Shown here: positions 61,444 to 64,000 of the stretch, in pieces
Layout: each line of letters begins with the position of its first letter
Numbering within the stretch: the first letter of the stretch is position 1
Assembly: GCF_013377905.1 (NCBI RefSeq)
Contig: NZ_JABKAV010000002.1
Location: forward strand, 112,701-176,700
Direction of reading: 5' to 3'
Length of the DNA stretch: 64,000 bases
Source of the DNA: Hymenobacter terrestris
GTDB taxonomy: Bacteria; Bacteroidota; Bacteroidia; Cytophagales; Hymenobacteraceae
The notes under the pieces: generated by a model
Seen by the model: only the letters and a program-made list of their open reading frames with translations
The model's database searches: none
What the model was told of the DNA's origin: nothing
Position numbers and translations under genes: made by a program

Positions 61444-61650
61444 TTGATTACCCAGAAAGAGTTAGCTCATTCAATTGCTGACCGTCGCCAAAAGCTCGGC
61501 CTTTCACAAATTGAGTTGGCTGAATTAGGGCAGGTGTCGGTCAGCTTCATCACCAAGCTGGAGGCTGGCCAAGCTAATCCGGGTTTCCGGCAACTTAATC
61601 GGGTACTGGATGCCGTTGGGTTAGCCTTATCTATCACTGTTAAATCATGA
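61444..61650 (+). CDS. hipB: HipB-like HTH antitoxin/repressor
   Basis: A 68-residue helix-turn-helix protein (Xre/HipB type) starting at TTG 61444. The HTH spans about residues 17-50 (LGLSQIELAELGQVSVSFITKLEAGQANP), followed by VLDAVGLALSITV, the short dimerisation strand of HipB. It overlaps the next gene by 4 bp (ATGA). In HipBST modules this protein is the DNA-binding subunit. Confidence 0.88.
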   Translation: MITQKELAHSIADRRQKLGLSQIELAELGQVSVSFITKLEAGQANPGFRQLNRVLDAVGLALSITVKS

Positions 61651-61976
61651 AACCACTGGCGGCCGAAGTTCTTTACAATGGGCAGATGGCCGGAATTCTT
61701 CAGCGCACCACCAGCCAGTTCTCATTCCGCTACACGCCTGCTTACCTAGCCGGACCATTACCCGCTATCAGCCTGACGTTGCCCAAGCGCGACGGGGCTT
61801 TTGTGTCGCCGGTGTTGTTCAGTTTTTTTTCTGGTTTACTGGCCGAGGGCGTGGCCAAGCGGATTCAGTGCCGGACGCTGAATATTGATGAGCAGGATGA
61901 GATGTTGCGGCTGGTTAAAACGGCGCACTCCGAAACTATCGGGGCCGTAACCATTCGGGAAGTCTCAAGCCCATGA
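61647..61976 (+). CDS. hipS: HipS-like protein (HipA N-terminal subdomain alone)
   Basis: A 109-residue protein equal to the N-terminal domain of HipA encoded separately: VLYNGQMAGILQRTTSQFSFRYTPAYLAG, PAISLTLPKR, FFSGLLAEGVAK. In the E. coli O127 HipBST system the equivalent HipS, not HipB, neutralises the kinase. Start and stop overlap the flanking genes by 4 bp each, so the three are translationally coupled. Confidence 0.88.
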   Translation: MKPLAAEVLYNGQMAGILQRTTSQFSFRYTPAYLAGPLPAISLTLPKRDGAFVSPVLFSFFSGLLAEGVAKRIQCRTLNIDEQDEMLRLVKTAHSETIGAVTIREVSSP

Positions 61977-63010
61977 AAGTACTGAAGAAAGTTGCGCTAT
62001 GCGTCGGCTGCTACCGTCGTCTTACGAAGCAGCAGACTGATTTTTGCGCGGCCTGCACGCTGGAAATGTTCGATGGTGCGGTAGTAGGTGCTGGCTTGGC
62101 CTTCTCGGAACCACAGCAAGCGGAGCCCGAAGAAGCCTTGCGCTACCGTGAGCTGACGCAGCAGATGTCCATGTCGGGAGTGCAGGAGAAGTTTTCGGTG
62201 CGCGTGAACACAGAGCTTCTGGTGCTGGAATTGACGCGCACCGGCGGCCAGTTCATTCTCAAGCCAATACCCGATATCCAGCAACACGCCGAAGCCGTGC
62301 CGGCCAACGAGCACCTGACGATGCAATTGGCCCGGCAGGTGTTCCGGCTACCAGTAGCGGCCTGCGCCGTTGTACAATTCGCGGGTGGGCAACCAGCCTA
62401 CCTAACGCGGCGGTTTGATGTGCAGGCCAATGGCAGCCGGTTGCTTCAGGAAGACTTTGCCCAACTTGCCGGCCGCACCCAACAGCAGCACGGCGTCAAT
62501 TACAAGTACGATTTCAGCTACGAGGAAATGGGGCAGTTGATTCGGCAGCTGCTGCCGGCCACTTACCTACCCGAGCTAACCAGTTTTTTTCAATTACTGC
62601 TGTTCAATTATCTGGTTGGCAATGGCGACGCCCACCTTAAGAACTTCTCGCTTTATCGTACCGAAGCAGACGGCGCGTACCACCTCACCCCGGCCTACGA
62701 TTTGCTCAGCACCAAGCTGCACTTCGCCTACGAGTCGGACACGGCCGTATCGCTCTTCGCCGACCCAGACGACGACCCACCCGATTTTAATGCGCTGGGC
62801 TTTTATACGTATCCCGATTTTCTGGCCCTGGGCCAGCGCCTGGGCCTGCCGCTCTCCCGGGTCCGCCGCCTGCTCACGAAAATCGTAGGGCACGAGGCCA
62901 AAGTGCAGGCGCTGATTGACCACTCGTTTCTGCCTGAAGAACTGAAAGTGCAGTACGCGGCCGTGCTGGCCGACCGGCGGCAACGGCTGCGCTACCCGGG
63001 CGGCACCTAG
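61973..63010 (+). CDS. hipT: HipT-like serine/threonine kinase toxin with N-terminal four-Cys motif
   Basis: A 345-residue kinase equal to the C-terminal part of HipA. The Gly-loop region MSMSGVQEKFSV places Ser66 and Ser68 where HipT has its regulatory autophosphorylated S-x-S. ATP-binding Lys97 (FILKP), catalytic Asp219 (GNGDAHLKN) and metal-binding Asp243 (AYDLLST) are intact. The first 35 residues carry CVGC...CAAC (Cys10, 13, 25, 28), a possible zinc knuckle. Known HipT targets tryptophanyl-tRNA synthetase, HipA targets glutamyl-tRNA synthetase; the target here is unknown. Confidence 0.92.
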   Translation: MKVLKKVALCVGCYRRLTKQQTDFCAACTLEMFDGAVVGAGLAFSEPQQAEPEEALRYRELTQQMSMSGVQEKFSVRVNTELLVLELTRTGGQFILKPIPDIQQHAEAVPANEHLTMQLARQVFRLPVAACAVVQFAGGQPAYLTRRFDVQANGSRLLQEDFAQLAGRTQQQHGVNYKYDFSYEEMGQLIRQLLPATYLPELTSFFQLLLFNYLVGNGDAHLKNFSLYRTEADGAYHLTPAYDLLSTKLHFAYESDTAVSLFADPDDDPPDFNALGFYTYPDFLALGQRLGLPLSRVRRLLTKIVGHEAKVQALIDHSFLPEELKVQYAAVLADRRQRLRYPGGT

Positions 63011-63070
63011 CCAACCCCGGCCGCCTGGCAACAGTACAAGAAAGGCGGCCGGTTGGTGGCTCGCTTTCCT

Positions 63071-64000
63071 ATGCTGCAATTACTACTTAAGCCCCTGGTT
63101 TTCGGGGGCGGAGTCTTCCTGGTTATCTTCACCGTGCTGTCGGCCGTGCGCACTTTGGTACTGCCCCGCAACGAGAACGTGCTGCTCAACGCCTGGATCT
63201 TCACCAGCTTGCGGTTCGTGTTCGACACCGTGGCCGGGCTGGGCCGCACCTATGCCCAGCGCGACCGGGTGATGGCCCTATATGCCCCCATCGGGCTGGT
63301 GGCCCTGCCAATCGTGTGGCTGGCGCTGCTGAGTGTAGCTTATACCGGCATCTTCTGGGCCTTGGGCGAAGGCAACCTCGACCGCTGCTTCCGCATCAGC
63401 AACAGTTCCTTGCTCACGCTGGGCTCCGAAGAACCCAGCCGCGACCTGTGGGCCAACATGATGTCGTACTCGGAGGCCATGCTGGGGCTGCTGCTGCTCA
63501 CGCTTCTGCTGTCCTATCTGCCCACCATGTACCAGGCGTTTTCCAGGCGCGAAATAGCCGTGTCGCGCCTGGAGCTGCGGGCAGGCAGCAAGGCGTCGGC
63601 CCTGGAGCTGGTGCTGTGGATGAACCGTACCGGCTCGCTGGGCGACGACCGCACGCAGTGGCAGGACTGGGAGCAATGGTTTGTGGAAATAGAGGAGTCG
63701 CATACGTCCCTGCCCATTCTGTCGTTTTTCCGCTCGCCGCAGCCGGGCCGCTCCTGGGTCACGGCCTCGGGCCTTATTCTCGACGCGGCGGCCCTAATTA
63801 CCAGCAGCGTCGAGCAGCCCCGCGACCCGCACTTGACTTTATGCTTCAAGGCCGGTTGCATTGCCGTCAACCGCGTGGCTCGCTTCTTTCACTACGAAGA
63901 GCCTACCCCCGAGTCCGACGCACCCGCCAGCAACGCGCCCAACCCCGAGCCCAGCTTCCAGCAGGCCCACCAACGCCTGCGCGAAGCCGGTGTTTCCGTA
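63071..64000 (+). CDS. Membrane protein with two-helix channel-like segment, cut by window end
   Basis: The frame opens at ATG 63071 and is still open at the window edge (310 codons seen). Hydrophobic segments lie near residues 5-25, 70-100 and 135-160. FRISNSSLLTLGSE followed by a membrane helix and LLSYLPTMYQAFSRREIAVSRLELRAGS resembles a group of bacterial proteins with an Ion_trans_2-like pore, though a canonical TVGYG filter is absent. The soluble part (WEDWFVEIEESHTSLPILSFFRSPQPGRSWVTA-like pattern) recurs in that group. Function unknown; start 60 bp after hipT. Confidence 0.75.
   Translation, partial: MLQLLLKPLVFGGGVFLVIFTVLSAVRTLVLPRNENVLLNAWIFTSLRFVFDTVAGLGRTYAQRDRVMALYAPIGLVALPIVWLALLSVAYTGIFWALGEGNLDRCFRISNSSLLTLGSEEPSRDLWANMMSYSEAMLGLLLLTLLLSYLPTMYQAFSRREIAVSRLELRAGSKASALELVLWMNRTGSLGDDRTQWQDWEQWFVEIEESHTSLPILSFFRSPQPGRSWVTASGLILDAAALITSSVEQPRDPHLTLCFKAGCIAVNRVARFFHYEEPTPESDAPASNAPNPEPSFQQAHQRLREAGVSV

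Overview
The window looks like chromosomal DNA of a high-GC member of the Bacteroidota, most likely Hymenobacter or a close relative. The clues are three proteins with type IX secretion (T9SS) C-terminal sorting domains, several Bacteroidota-type promoters (TTG, 19 bp, TAnnTTTG), few Shine-Dalgarno sites, TTG/GTG starts, and families common in Cytophagales (DUF4468, DUF922, PF13568-type barrels, HipBST-like modules). The genus is an inference. There is no rRNA, prophage, integrase, IS element or CRISPR array. One tRNA gene is present.

Layout. 1-9.3 kb (minus strand): de novo nucleotide block pyrD-like, pyrF, pyrE, purL, purQ, purC, a low-GC foreign-looking ORF, and purD (cut by the window edge). 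9.5-10.2 kb: a remnant of a class II aminoacyl-tRNA synthetase behind a promoter and terminator. 10.7-14.9 kb: exported proteins (DUF4468, lipoprotein nuclease, T9SS repeat protein). 15.1-19.1 kb: sigma-54 response regulator and soluble hybrid histidine kinase. 20-23.3 kb: FAD oxidoreductase, type III polyketide synthase and methyltransferase, a probable phenolic-lipid cluster. 23.4-28 kb: HDAC-like deacetylase, tRNA-Val, barrel protein, DJ-1/PfpI protein, thioesterase and a Spy-like lipoprotein. 28.2-31.9 kb: GMC alcohol oxidase plus aldehyde dehydrogenase. 32-48.6 kb: mixed housekeeping and envelope genes (scramblase-like, TPR, AraC regulator, DUF922 protein and its decayed paralogue, beta-lactamase-fold hydrolase, pseudouridine synthase, cold-shock protein, T9SS metalloprotease, DUF389, SDR, NlpC/P60). 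48.8-57.4 kb: YkvA protein, an odd acyl carrier protein and a TetR-TolC-MFP-RND efflux operon. 57.6-64 kb: ispF, M28 peptidase, lutB, a hipB-hipS-hipT-like module and a membrane protein cut by the window end.

The intergenic DNA is rich in near-perfect inverted repeats of about 100 bp that fall into at least four sequence families, and in terminator palindromes, some of which contain the stop codons of both convergent genes. The observations most worth follow-up are the DHODH-like protein lacking its catalytic Cys, the acyl carrier protein with Thr in place of Ser, the type III PKS trio, the HipBST-like module with a four-Cys N-terminus on the kinase, a structured candidate ncRNA at about 34.0-34.35 kb, and a tRNA-Val with C33.
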